A DNA stretch of 48,354 bases from Clostridia bacterium (GTDB taxonomy: Bacteria > Bacillota > Peptococcia > DRI-13 > SV3-B141), in the NCBI GenBank assembly GCA_018433015.1, contig JAHDSB010000142.1, positions 1 to 48,354 of the forward strand, read 5' to 3'. The position numbers and the translations under genes are program-made. Under the pieces are notes generated by a model, which saw only the letters and a program-made list of their open reading frames with translations, was not told the DNA's origin and searched no databases. Shown here piece after piece: positions 36,657 to 45,830 of the stretch; position 1 is the stretch's first letter, and every line of letters starts with the position of its first letter.

Positions 36657-39332
36657 CTATTTATTACGACCGCAGCATTTTTTATATTTTTTGCCGCTTC
36701 CACAAGGGCAGGGATCGTTTCTCCCAATCTTATTGTGTCGTACCGGTTCATGGTCTTTCTCGTCCCCGGCTTCATTGCGATTTTCCGTTAAATCTTTGCG
36801 TTCTTTAGGTCTTTCTACTACTGTCACATGATAAACCAATCTTACTATATCTTCCTGAATCTCTTCAATCATCTGATTGAACATATCATATGCTTCATAT
36901 TTATATTCTACCAAGGGGTCTTTTTGCCCGTAAGCCCGTAAGCCAATTCCTTGGCGCAGTTGATCCATGGCATCCAGCTGATCCATCCATTTTCTATCAA
37001 CTACCCGTAAAGTAACTAAGCGTTCCAGTTCCCGTAAGTTTTCGGAACCTAATTCTTCTTCCCGCTTTTGATATTCCTCTACAGCCTTTTCTTTTAAGAA
37101 AGCAATCAGCTCTTCGCTTTCCAGCCTACCTAATTCCTCGGGTGTTACTTCATAAGAAGGTAAGAAGATCTGTTGAGCTTGTTTGCTCAAGCCCTGGAGA
37201 TCCCATTCCTCCACATATTTGTTGCCCCCGGTAAATGCTGCTACAGTACGATCCACTACTTTTTCAATCATATCTAAGACGCTATCCCGGACATCTCCCC
37301 CCATGAGCACAGTGCGGCGCTGTCCATAAATAACTTCCCTCTGCTGGTTCATGACATCATCATATTCCAAGACATTCTTACGAATATCAAAGTTTCTGCT
37401 TTCCACGCGGCGCTGGGCATTTTCGATAGCTTTAGAGATGAGATTATTTTCAATGGGCATATCGTCATCCATTCCCAGTTTATCCATGATGCCCATGATA
37501 TTTTCTGCTCCGAAAAGACGCATCAGATCATCTTCCAGAGAGATAAAGAACTGGCTGGAACCAGGGTCTCCCTGACGACCGGCACGACCACGCAACTGAT
37601 TGTCGATACGTCGGCTTTCATGGCGCTCCGTACCGATAATATGAAGTCCTCCCGCCTTAATAACTTCCTCATGTTCCCGATCTGTATGAAGCTTGTAGCT
37701 CTCATGGAGGCGGCCATAGTGTTCCCGGGCCTGCAAGATCTGGTCATCATCAGTAACACTGTGGCTGGCAGCTTCTTCAATTAGCTCCGGATCGAAACCC
37801 TCCTCCAACATCTCTTGTCGTGCCAAGAAATCAGGGTTTCCTCCCAGAGTGATATCTGTACCACGACCGGCCATGTTAGTGGATACGGTAACTGCCCCTT
37901 TACGACCTGCTTGGGCTACTATCTGGGCCTCCATTTCATGGTGCTTAGCATTTAACACCTGATGGGGAATCCCATTTTCATCTAACATGGAGCTTAACAG
38001 TTCCGACTTGTCGATGGAAATAGTACCGACCAGAATGGGCTGTCCTAGGGCATGCTTAGCGGCAATTTCTTCTACTACCGCCTTAAATTTGCCCTGCTCC
38101 GTACGATATACAGTATCGGCCATATCCTTACGTATCATGGGTTTATTAGTAGGGATAACATAAACATCCAGTTTATAGATCTTGCGGAATTCCTCTTCCT
38201 CGGTAAGGGCTGTACCCGTCATACCTGCCAATTTACTATACATTCTAAAATAATTTTGGAAGGTTACTGTAGCCAAAGTTTGGGACTCTTTTTCAATAGT
38301 TACCCCTTCTTTAGCTTCAATGGCCTGATGGAGACCTTCACTATAACGACGTCCAAACATGAGTCGTCCCGTAAATTCATCAACGATGATAATTTGACCA
38401 TCTTTAACTACATAATCCACATCCCTTTTCATCAGGGTATGGGCCCGTAGGGCCTGATTAACATGGTGACTCAATTCAATATTGTTATCATCAAAGAGGT
38501 TTTCTACCCCCAGCATATCTTCGACTTTATCAACGCCCTGTTCTGTAAGACTGACCGTTTTAGCCTTTTCATCCACAGTATAGTCCTCTTCATTTTTCAA
38601 ACGAGGAATGACAACCGCCACTTTTTTATATAAATCTTTAGGTTTATCCCCAGGTCCGGAAATAATTAGAGGAGTACGAGCCTCATCTATTAAGATACTG
38701 TCCACTTCGTCCACAATAGCAAAGTTCAAGTCCCTCTGCACCATATGGTCAGGATGAAACACCATATTATCCCGCAAATAATCAAAGCCGAATTCATTAT
38801 TTGTCCCATAGGTTATATCCGCACTATAAGCGGCTTTTCGCTGGGAGAAATCCAGTCCGTGTACAAGGGTTCCTACCGTAAGACCTAAAAACTTATGAAC
38901 CTGTCCCATCCATTCGCTATCTCTCTTAGCCAAATAGTCGTTTACGGTAACTATATGAACTCCCTTTCCCGTTAAAGCATTGAGATAAGAAGGTAACGTT
39001 GCCACAAGAGTTTTTCCTTCCCCTGTCTTCATCTCGGCGATATTTCCCTCATGCATAACCATGCCACCAATTAATTGCACATCAAAGTGTCTCATGCCCA
39101 GCACACGTTTGGAGGCTTCCCGTACAACGGCAAAAGCTTCCGGTAATAAATCATCAAGGTTTTCCCCTTGTTGGAGACGTCCCTTAAACTCCTGGGTTTT
39201 TCCTTGGAGATCTTCGTCACTTAAAGCTTCCATCTGACTTTCTAAATCATTTATTATTAGAACTTTTTTACTCAAGCGCTTAATTGTTTTGGCATTTTCA
39301 TCTAACAAATTTTTAAGGAATCCCAACACCAT
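36657..39332 (-). CDS. secA: Preprotein translocase ATPase SecA
   Basis: An 891-residue SecA motor driving export through SecYEG. Walker [19 protein letters not shown]-like [19 protein letters not shown], preprotein cross-linking and helical domains, [14 protein letters not shown], and the C-terminal zinc SEC-C motif [20 protein letters not shown] 39332 ([17 protein letters not shown]) has an AGGTG site; GTG 39341 is an alternative giving three more residues. It heads the secA-prfB operon, an order common in Firmicutes. A hairpin lies in its upstream region at 39382-39404. Confidence 0.98.
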   Translation of the reverse strand: MVLGFLKNLLDENAKTIKRLSKKVLIINDLESQMEALSDEDLQGKTQEFKGRLQQGENLDDLLPEAFAVVREASKRVLGMRHFDVQLIGGMVMHEGNIAEMKTGEGKTLVATLPSYLNALTGKGVHIVTVNDYLAKRDSEWMGQVHKFLGLTVGTLVHGLDFSQRKAAYSADITYGTNNEFGFDYLRDNMVFHPDHMVQRDLNFAIVDEVDSILIDEARTPLIISGPGDKPKDLYKKVAVVIPRLKNEEDYTVDEKAKTVSLTEQGVDKVEDMLGVENLFDDNNIELSHHVNQALRAHTLMKRDVDYVVKDGQIIIVDEFTGRLMFGRRYSEGLHQAIEAKEGVTIEKESQTLATVTFQNYFRMYSKLAGMTGTALTEEEEFRKIYKLDVYVIPTNKPMIRKDMADTVYRTEQGKFKAVVEEIAAKHALGQPILVGTISIDKSELLSSMLDENGIPHQVLNAKHHEMEAQIVAQAGRKGAVTVSTNMAGRGTDITLGGNPDFLARQEMLEEGFDPELIEEAASHSVTDDDQILQAREHYGRLHESYKLHTDREHEEVIKAGGLHIIGTERHESRRIDNQLRGRAGRQGDPGSSQFFISLEDDLMRLFGAENIMGIMDKLGMDDDMPIENNLISKAIENAQRRVESRNFDIRKNVLEYDDVMNQQREVIYGQRRTVLMGGDVRDSVLDMIEKVVDRTVAAFTGGNKYVEEWDLQGLSKQAQQIFLPSYEVTPEELGRLESEELIAFLKEKAVEEYQKREEELGSENLRELERLVTLRVVDRKWMDQLDAMDQLRQGIGLRAYGQKDPLVEYKYEAYDMFNQMIEEIQEDIVRLVYHVTVVERPKERKDLTENRNEAGDEKDHEPVRHNKIGRNDPCPCGSGKKYKKCCGRNK

Positions 39333-39381
39333 CGGTTGCACCTGCTTTCTTCTTAAAGTAAAACTTCACTATTTAATAAAG

Positions 39382-39404
39382 AGGGACCTTATCACCAGGT
39401 CCCT
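39382..39404 (-). other. Hairpin upstream of secA
   Basis: AGGGACCT pairs perfectly with AGGTCCCT around a seven-base loop, 50 bases before the secA start. On the minus strand only a weak T-rich stretch (CTTTATT) follows. It could be an attenuator or leader structure; no known secA leader (such as the SecM arrest peptide) is visible. Confidence 0.4.
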
Positions 39405-39463
39405 TCTTACCTAACATATAATTTTAGCACTTAGCAACCAATAGCGCAATTAATATAGGAAAT

Positions 39464-39493
39464 AAAAAAACCTGCCGCTGAAGCAGGTTTTTT
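39464..39493 (-). terminator. Terminator of the glycyl radical operon
   Basis: AAAAAACCTGC pairs with GCAGGTTTTTT around a seven-base loop, giving a U-tract on both strands. It lies about 57 bases past the activase stop and separates it from secA. Confidence 0.9.
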
Positions 39494-39549
39494 CCCCTCC
39501 AAATTTCATCTCTTTATTCTAGCCCTATAATTCACCTTTAATTTGCTTG

Positions 39550-40488
39550 CTAATTTATAATACAAGTAACTCCCATATCTTCCATTATTTCTTTGATATG
39601 TTCCATTTTATCATCATCGGGGGTCTCTATCTCTTCTTGCAAGTATTCCATGCCCAGTTGTTCATATTTGCTGACTCCTAATTTATGATAGGGCAAGATA
39701 TTAATTCTAGTGATACCATATTCTAAGCAAAAGGCTGCCGTGGCGGCCATATTTTTATCATCATCATTAGAGCCCGGTATTATGGGAACACGAACCAAAA
39801 CCGGCTTATATCTGGCCGTCAAGGCAATATTTTTCAGGATCAGTTCATTAGGTACCCCTGTTAATTCCTTATGCTTCTTGGAATTCATATGTTTAATATC
39901 CGTCAAGAATAAGTCAGTAACAGGCAAGAATTTCTCAATTTTTTCTCGTTTAGCAAACATGGCACTCTCAATAGCCGTATTTACATACTCTTCCTTACAA
40001 GCTTGCAAAAGCTCTATAGCAAACTTCGGCTGATAAACAGGATCTCCTCCCGAAAGAGTTACTCCTCCTTTTCCTCGATAAAAAGGAAGATCCCTTTTAA
40101 CTGCCTTCACCACTTCTTCTACCGTCATCAGTTTCCCTGTTAATTGTAAGGCCCCATTAGGGCAAGCTGCTACACATTCTAAGCCCAGACATTTAGCGCA
40201 TTTTTCCCTGTCAATGCAAATTTTAGGTTGCTTTTTCCCTTCCCTACAAGCTTCACTAAAAAGAGTTATGGCACCGTGGGGGCAGACTTCTGCACAGGCT
40301 AAACATCCTACACATTTCATTACATGGTAACGAACTTCTGGAAAAAGCTTCTGACCTTCCGGATTGGCACACCATAAGCATCTTAACGGACAGCCCTTTA
40401 AAAAGATCAGGGTTCTTATTCCCGGTCCGTCATGCACAGAAAAGCTTTGAATATCAAACACTAAACCAGTCTTTTTTAAATTAGTCAT
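39550..40488 (-). CDS. Glycyl-radical-enzyme activating protein (radical SAM)
   Basis: A 312-residue activase. Radical SAM motif CPLRCLWC (CxxxCxxC) in IFLKGCPLRCLWCANPEGQ is followed by an inserted ferredoxin-like domain with two 4Fe-4S motifs (CVGCLACAEVCP and CAKCLGLECVAACP), then VTLSGGDPVYQPKF for SAM binding. The extra clusters are typical of activases for the eliminase and decarboxylase glycyl radical enzymes, not of PflA for pyruvate formate-lyase. It reductively cleaves SAM to place a radical on the C-terminal Gly of the partner enzyme, here the gene at 42171-44782. ATG 40488 has a GGGGGTAA site. Activase is intact even though its partner is frameshifted. Confidence 0.92.
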   Translation of the reverse strand: MTNLKKTGLVFDIQSFSVHDGPGIRTLIFLKGCPLRCLWCANPEGQKLFPEVRYHVMKCVGCLACAEVCPHGAITLFSEACREGKKQPKICIDREKCAKCLGLECVAACPNGALQLTGKLMTVEEVVKAVKRDLPFYRGKGGVTLSGGDPVYQPKFAIELLQACKEEYVNTAIESAMFAKREKIEKFLPVTDLFLTDIKHMNSKKHKELTGVPNELILKNIALTARYKPVLVRVPIIPGSNDDDKNMAATAAFCLEYGITRINILPYHKLGVSKYEQLGMEYLQEEIETPDDDKMEHIKEIMEDMGVTCIIN

Positions 40489-40548
40489 TTTATTACCCCC
40501 ACTCTCCATATTTTTAAATATAAATAGCAAATATATTAAAGCTTATGA

Positions 40549-41872
40549 TTATTCTACGGGTACAGCCTTCTCTTCCATCTTGCTTGATTCAACAGGTACT
40601 TTGCAGGGCTTTTTGACGGCAAAACACAAAATAGCAGTCAGGGCATATACAGCACATGCTAACCAGATAGAGGCCTGATAATTTCCGGTAATATCTCGTA
40701 AATATCCACCCACATATGGTCCTAATCCGGCACCTCCGGCTACCCCCAGAGCAGTGGTAAGGCCCCAAATAGCTCCCATGGACTTGGCTCCAAAAGTAGT
40801 CCCTACATAAGCAGCCACGCTGGGAATATAAGTACCAAAAGGTATGCCAAAAATCAGGGCGTAAACAAGATACATCCCCGGAGTCTTTACATGGGATAAC
40901 CAAGCTGAAGCCAGACAAGCTATAATATAACAGGATGTAATAACTACCTTACGACCTTTGAATTCATCGTTATATTTAGTTCCCAATTTATCCGCTATGG
41001 AACCTCCCAGAGGACCACAGATCAAGAAACACAGGCCCACCAAGGAAAAGATATAAGTGGCCGTCTTTAAATCAAAACCCCGATCCGTTACCACATAGTT
41101 GACGGAATGGGAAAAAACAATATATTCTGCAAAGTTACTGCAAAACCACATGATAGCAATGGTCCAAAAAGCGGGGGTATGCAGGGCCTCTTTTAAAGAC
41201 CAGAATACCTCAGCCGTGGAAGCAGCTTTAGTTTTGCCGTGGGTTTCCAACTTGGCTTCCTCATAACCAAAGGGTTTTAAACCCATATCCTCCGGTTTAC
41301 CCCGCATAAATACTGTGGCTAAGGCCACACCCAGCATAATAATAAGCCCAAAAACCTTCATAGCAAACTGCCAGGTATACGATCTCAATCAAATACATAG
41401 AAGCAATGGGGGCCACAAAAAAACCTAACCCTGCCCCTGAAACGGCAAACCCCAAAGCTTTACCCATATCCTTGACGAACCATTTACGCACCATTACAGT
41501 AGGCGGCACAAAGAGAGCTCCCGCACCTATACCGCCCATAATTCCGTACGTCAAATAAAACTGCCAGGGTTCTACAGCATAGCTGGATAAGATTAAACCT
41601 AAACCCATTAATACCCCATGGAGGAACATAACCCTTCTGGGCCCGAATTTATCCACAGACCTGCCGGCAAAGAAAGCCGTAACTCCGTAGCATAACATAA
41701 ACAAAGATAAACCTATGGACACTTTAGCTGTGGACCAACCTAAATCTTTTCCCATAGGTTTTAAAAACACAGCAAAAGAGCCTCTAATGCTCAAATGCAG
41801 AAATATAACAGTAAAGGCTGTCATTACGATAATCCAACCGTAGAACAACCCTTTTTTTTGCGATTGTGTCAA
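40549..41872 (-). pseudogene. MFS transporter (OFA-like), single frameshift
   Basis: Two overlapping reading frames together make one 12-helix major facilitator. The N-terminal part (from TTG 41872, MTQSQKKGLFYGWIIVMTAFTVIFL) ends in wrong-frame residues after VAPIASMYLIE, while the second frame resumes at SYTWQFAMKVFGLIIMLGVAL and runs to 40549. Removing one base near 41380-41386 would join YLIE to SYTWQF as in homologues. The family includes oxalate:formate and monocarboxylate transporters. It lies between the glycyl radical enzyme and the activase, so it likely moves that enzyme's substrate or product. A sequencing error, a real lesion or slippage are all possible. Confidence 0.85.
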
Positions 41873-42170
41873 CTTTTAGCACCTCCGGCAATTTCCTCTT
41901 ATCAAAGAACAGAAAACCAAAATTCCGCTAATTGTCGCTAAAATTTGTAAATTATCACTTAATTCGCTATAATCTAAATAAGAGGCATTTACTTTCTTTC
42001 TATAGAAAGATGGCTGGGCTGTTATTTTTCTATGGTAAAGGAAAGTAATGTCTCCCTTTTTTTCCGATACAAATTTTCCTAATATACACCGCTTTAATTA
42101 AATCACAGGGGTAGCAAGATACACTTTAATTGCAGGAGGGGATAAACCCCTCCTGTAATGCTGTAATTTA
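41873..42170 (-). other. Intergenic region between glycyl radical enzyme and MFS gene
   Basis: 298 bases without a gene. Near the enzyme stop, CAGGAGGGG pairs with CCCCTCCTG (42133-42155) around ATAAA, a strong 9-bp hairpin with little U-tract. At 41996-42009 CTTTCTATAGAAAG is a perfect 14-base palindrome. Three CGCTA words (41926-41930, 41936-41940, 41965-41969) precede the MFS start, which is TTG 41872 behind GGAGGTG. These may be regulator sites; no protein is coded. Confidence 0.5.
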
Positions 42171-44782
42171 CTAGCAATCACAATACTCCGTACGAGCAAT
42201 TATTTCATCCTGAATAGGTTTAGCTAATTCTACCCAGTAAGCACTAAAGCCGGCTACACGAACAATAAGGTCACGATAATTTTCCGGATGTTCTTGAGCA
42301 TCTCTCAGCATATCAGAATCCACAATATTAAACTGTACATGATACCCGCCTTGCTCGAAATAAGTTTTACTAAATCTACTAATTTGCGGGAACCTTCTAC
42401 ACCCTTAACAGCATTAGGATGCATTTTCATGTTCAATTGCACACTGCGCATTTTGGTAGGATCTAATTTAGTACCGGACTTCATCAGGGCTATAGGACCG
42501 TTAACATCAGTACCTGGTGTAGCAGAAAGGATACCGTCGGTTAAGCTAACACCTGCTACCCTACCATCGGGAGTAGCGCCACAAACACGGCCGAAAGGTC
42601 CATGGGCCGAAATGGATAGAGCTGCGGGAACCCAAGGATATCCTAAATATGTAGTTTCGGAGAAGCAGGTATCATTATATTGATGCCACAGATCTACAAA
42701 TATTTGATCTACATAATCGTCATCATTTCCAAACTTAGGAGCTTCCATCAGGTCTTTATGTAGGTTTTCATATTTGCGATCTATTCGTTTTTGTTCCAGC
42801 ATGGAGAAGTTGCCAACTTTATCGGCTCTTTCAAAGCCAAAGTTTGCGGACATGCCCTCTTTGATTTCCTCTAAAGTGTATTTTTTCTCTTCAAAGACTA
42901 ACCTCTTCAAAGCAGCCATGGAATTGGCCACATTGACCATTCCTGAATTTAAGAGGGTTACTGTCTTGTTATAGCGGGCTCCGTTGGAATCCAGCGGTTT
43001 CCCTTTAGCAACACAGTCTTTTACTAGAACTGATCCAATTACCAAAGGATTGATTTCCCTATGTACTGCTAAAACATAGTTCCAGTAGCGCATGTACACT
43101 TTCATAAATTTACTTTCCACTTTGCACCAAGCCTGCCATAAATCATCAAAGGTTTTAAATTCTCCTAGGGGCTCAAAGACACGAAGACCCGTCCGGGGAT
43201 CCACACCATCATTCAGTACAATTTCGAAGCACTTAACTTCGTTGAAGAAAGCAGGATGGCAAATACCATGGCATGTACCCTGCATTTGTATTTCTACGCA
43301 ACCACCCATAGCGATGTCTCTGGCATCTTCCAGGGTAACGCCTTCTTCCATGTGATTTTGCAAGCAGTGTTCGATAGACATATTATTGTTATACCAAGCG
43401 GGATAACCTGCCCCCGTCTTTGTACATTCTGCCGCTTTCATTAACAACCTATCACTAGTCTTGGTATTGACTTCTACCCCTAAAGTAGGCTGAATAGTTT
43501 GCATTCTAATGCCGGCTTCCAGGATAATTTCTTCTAACTGGTTGTCGGAACATCTGCCATTTTTATCGACTCCACCCACAATCATGTGCTGGAATAAGTT
43601 ACCTGATGCCAAGGATTCCCAACTGCGGGATGAAACATATTCTTCACTGGAGAACTTAACCCGCAATAACTCCATTAATTCCAGAGCCTGTTCTTTGGTT
43701 AGTCTTCCTTCTTCTATATCTTTAGTGAAGAGAGGATACAACAACTGTCCCCACCGTCCGGGAGAGAGTCCAGGGATAGGACCATCCAAACTAACGGCTG
43801 TATGAGCTGCCCAAGCTGCTTGCAAGCCTTCATAAAAAGTCCGGGCCGGTTTAGCCGGTACCCATTCTAAATTTTCGGCAATTTTTATTAATTCTGCTTT
43901 TCTCTTACCATCTTTTTCTGCTGCTGCCATTTCCCGAGCCTTCTTAGCATAATTTCCGGCCCAGTTGATAACGCCTTCGCATACAAGAATAGTAGCCCGC
44001 CAGAAGATGACTTTTTCCGCTACCTCTCGGGTAGTGGGAATAGTATTCTTAATCTTTTCTTTACAATCTGCAATAATAGCTTCTAAACCTTGGTTAACAA
44101 CCATATCATAGGCCGGTATCCAACGTCCCTCCATGATAGCAACAACACTAGGAGGATAAAGTACAGTCTTAAAAGCATTCTCCAAATCATCAAATTCCGG
44201 CATGCTTTCTCTCAGGAATTTTTCCGCTTCATCTTCAATACACTTGCCATCCCAATAGTTACATGTCTCAATTAAGGGTTCAGCTTCTTCTTCCTTCATG
44301 CCGAAGATACCCATTTGAATCATACCTTTTGTTTCCTTATGGGTACGTCCTCCCCCCATGCCTACATCATATACTTCATCATCGGCATGCTCAGCTTTGG
44401 AAATCATTCCCGGATAATATCTTTGGCTGTACTGGGCGTAGACTACAGCACCCCGAATATAGCGGGATTTTTGCATAGCAATAAGTTCATCGGGATGAAT
44501 TACGGGAGTAATATTTTCAATAGCATACTTATAAGCGCGGGCGCGGCGAATTAACAGGGGCTCTCCTTCTGCTTTTTTCCACTCTTCTGTATAAAGCATG
44601 GTAAATTCAGGATCTAACATACATCTGGCACTTAATAAACGTTGTTTAATTCTTCTGCCCCTCTCTGTGGAAGGTTCTTTCACAACCTCGCGAGGAATAT
44701 ATCCTTCTTTGGCTGATTCTTCTAAGGTTGGTGGCCATTTTACAGTTTTCCCTTTCTCAAAATCAATAAGTTGTGTGGCCAT
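42171..44782 (-). pseudogene. Glycyl radical enzyme (pyruvate formate-lyase superfamily), frameshifted before the radical site
   Basis: A full glycyl radical enzyme of about 870 residues if one base is restored. The frame from ATG 44782 holds the catalytic loop MGGCVEIQ (Cys495, GCVE as in eliminases and decarboxylases) but runs off into wrong-frame residues and stops at 42305. The other frame continues [15 protein letters not shown] to [12 protein letters not shown], with radical Gly at codon 845, and stops at 42171. A missing A in the AAAA run near 42365-42368 explains it. GCVE plus the two extra clusters in the activase argue against true pyruvate formate-lyase; arylacetate decarboxylase, diol dehydratase or C-S/C-N lyase types are open. 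Without the Gly the truncated protein would be inactive. Confidence 0.9.
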
Positions 44783-45054
44783 GTCTCTAAACTCCTTTCT
44801 CTCATTCCTGTATTTTCAATCCTTGTTTACAGCATATCAAGTTCACCGTCTTACTTAGAATCGGGTAAATGTCGGAATTATCCTGAGGTAAAAGGAAGGA
44901 ATCAGACAAAAGTTTGAGTAAAGGGAAAAAATACCTCCTACTTTAGTCTCAATATGGTCTAAGGATGGATTTTACTATCACAAAAAGGACTAAATTATTG
45001 TAATAGAGAATAATTATTTACATAATATTAAAATAATATACAAGAAGGTGTATT
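44783..45054. promoter_or_regulatory. Divergent control region (glycyl radical enzyme / PocR-LuxR)
   Basis: 272 bases between two divergent genes. TTTAGTC (44942-44948) and its inverted copy GACTAAA (44988-44994) lie 39 bases apart and could bind a LuxR-type regulator. GGTAAA occurs twice near 44865 and 44887. For the enzyme gene a possible minus-strand TTGATA-N17-GAAAAT lies near 44812-44840. No good sigma-54 site was found. Confidence 0.4.
44998..45026 (+). promoter_or_regulatory. Promoter of the PocR-LuxR gene
   Basis: TTGTAA (44998-45003), a 17-base spacer and CATAAT (45021-45026), followed by AAGAAGGTG and ATG 45055. The spacing is ideal and the boxes are fair. Confidence 0.55.
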
Positions 45055-45813
45055 ATGGATAATATTCTGCAAAAAGTTATGTCGCCGGAAATAATCGCTT
45101 ATATTCAATCTTTGCAAGATTCTTTAGCCAGTTTAGCCAACATTTCTTTGGTAATTACCGATCTCCAAGGTAATGCTCTGACCATATCTTCCAACATAAC
45201 GTTTAAATGTTCCCAGTGTTCCGATAAATTCTCCGAACTCCCCTGCATCAATACTTTTCGCACCGCCATAAACGAAGCGGCCCAAAAAAGAAAAACCGTA
45301 ACCGTACAAGGGCCTTGTAAATTATTCACCTCTGTAGTCCCCTTAGGGTCCATTACTAACAATAACCACAGGGGTATTGATACCGTATTATGGGTAGGCA
45401 AAGTCTTCCTACACAATGAGTCTTATTCCGAATTATTTGCTCCCACCAATTCCTTCTCTCCTCAAAATGTGGACATCCCTACTTTAACTACCAGAGAATT
45501 TGGACAAATAGTGAAAACCTTAGGTCAAATATTTGATTTAATATTTTTCTTTGCTTTAAATAAAGAAAAAATGAAGCCGGAATTTTTTATGAATAAAACT
45601 GCGTTGGCTAGTTCCCAGGACTATTCCCTCTTAACAAAAAGGGAAAAAGAGATTTTAGGTCTAGTGAGCCTGGGACTTTCCAATATTCTTATTGCTAAAC
45701 GCCTCTATATCAGCGAAAAAACCGTTAAGAGTCACATTACAAATATTCTGAAAAAACTTCACTTAAAAAACCGCACGGAGCTGGCTATTTACTCCGTGCA
45801 ATTTCGCAAATAA
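45055..45813 (+). CDS. PocR-type sensory domain fused to LuxR DNA-binding domain
   Basis: A 252-residue regulator. Residues about 10-170 form a PocR sensory domain (SLASLANISLVITDLQGNALTISS, then the Cys-rich FKCSQC...LPCINTF...VQGPCKLFTSVVPLG). PocR domains bind small molecules in 1,2-propanediol regulation. Residues about 190-250 form a LuxR helix-turn-helix (LTKREKEILGLVSLGLSNILIAKRLYISEKTVKSHITNILKKL). There is no receiver domain, so it is likely a one-component sensor. It is divergent from the glycyl radical enzyme, which it probably controls, and heads an operon with a histidine kinase. Four cysteines might bind a metal or sense redox; that is inference. Confidence 0.82.
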   Translation: MDNILQKVMSPEIIAYIQSLQDSLASLANISLVITDLQGNALTISSNITFKCSQCSDKFSELPCINTFRTAINEAAQKRKTVTVQGPCKLFTSVVPLGSITNNNHRGIDTVLWVGKVFLHNESYSELFAPTNSFSPQNVDIPTLTTREFGQIVKTLGQIFDLIFFFALNKEKMKPEFFMNKTALASSQDYSLLTKREKEILGLVSLGLSNILIAKRLYISEKTVKSHITNILKKLHLKNRTELAIYSVQFRK

Positions 45814-45830
45814 AGGATGGACTAAAAAAT

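Noticed and set aside
37523-37780. 85-codon second minus-strand frame within secA
   Set aside because: An out-of-frame reading of secA with no independent support.
38052-38450. 132-codon open frame antisense to secA
   Set aside because: It lies entirely within secA helicase coding sequence and shows no family features; a shadow frame.
44783-45054. Sigma-54 promoter for the glycyl radical enzyme
   Set aside because: rpoN is in the window, so I looked for GG-N10-GC; the nearest candidate has 12 bases between the pairs and lacks the rest of the consensus.
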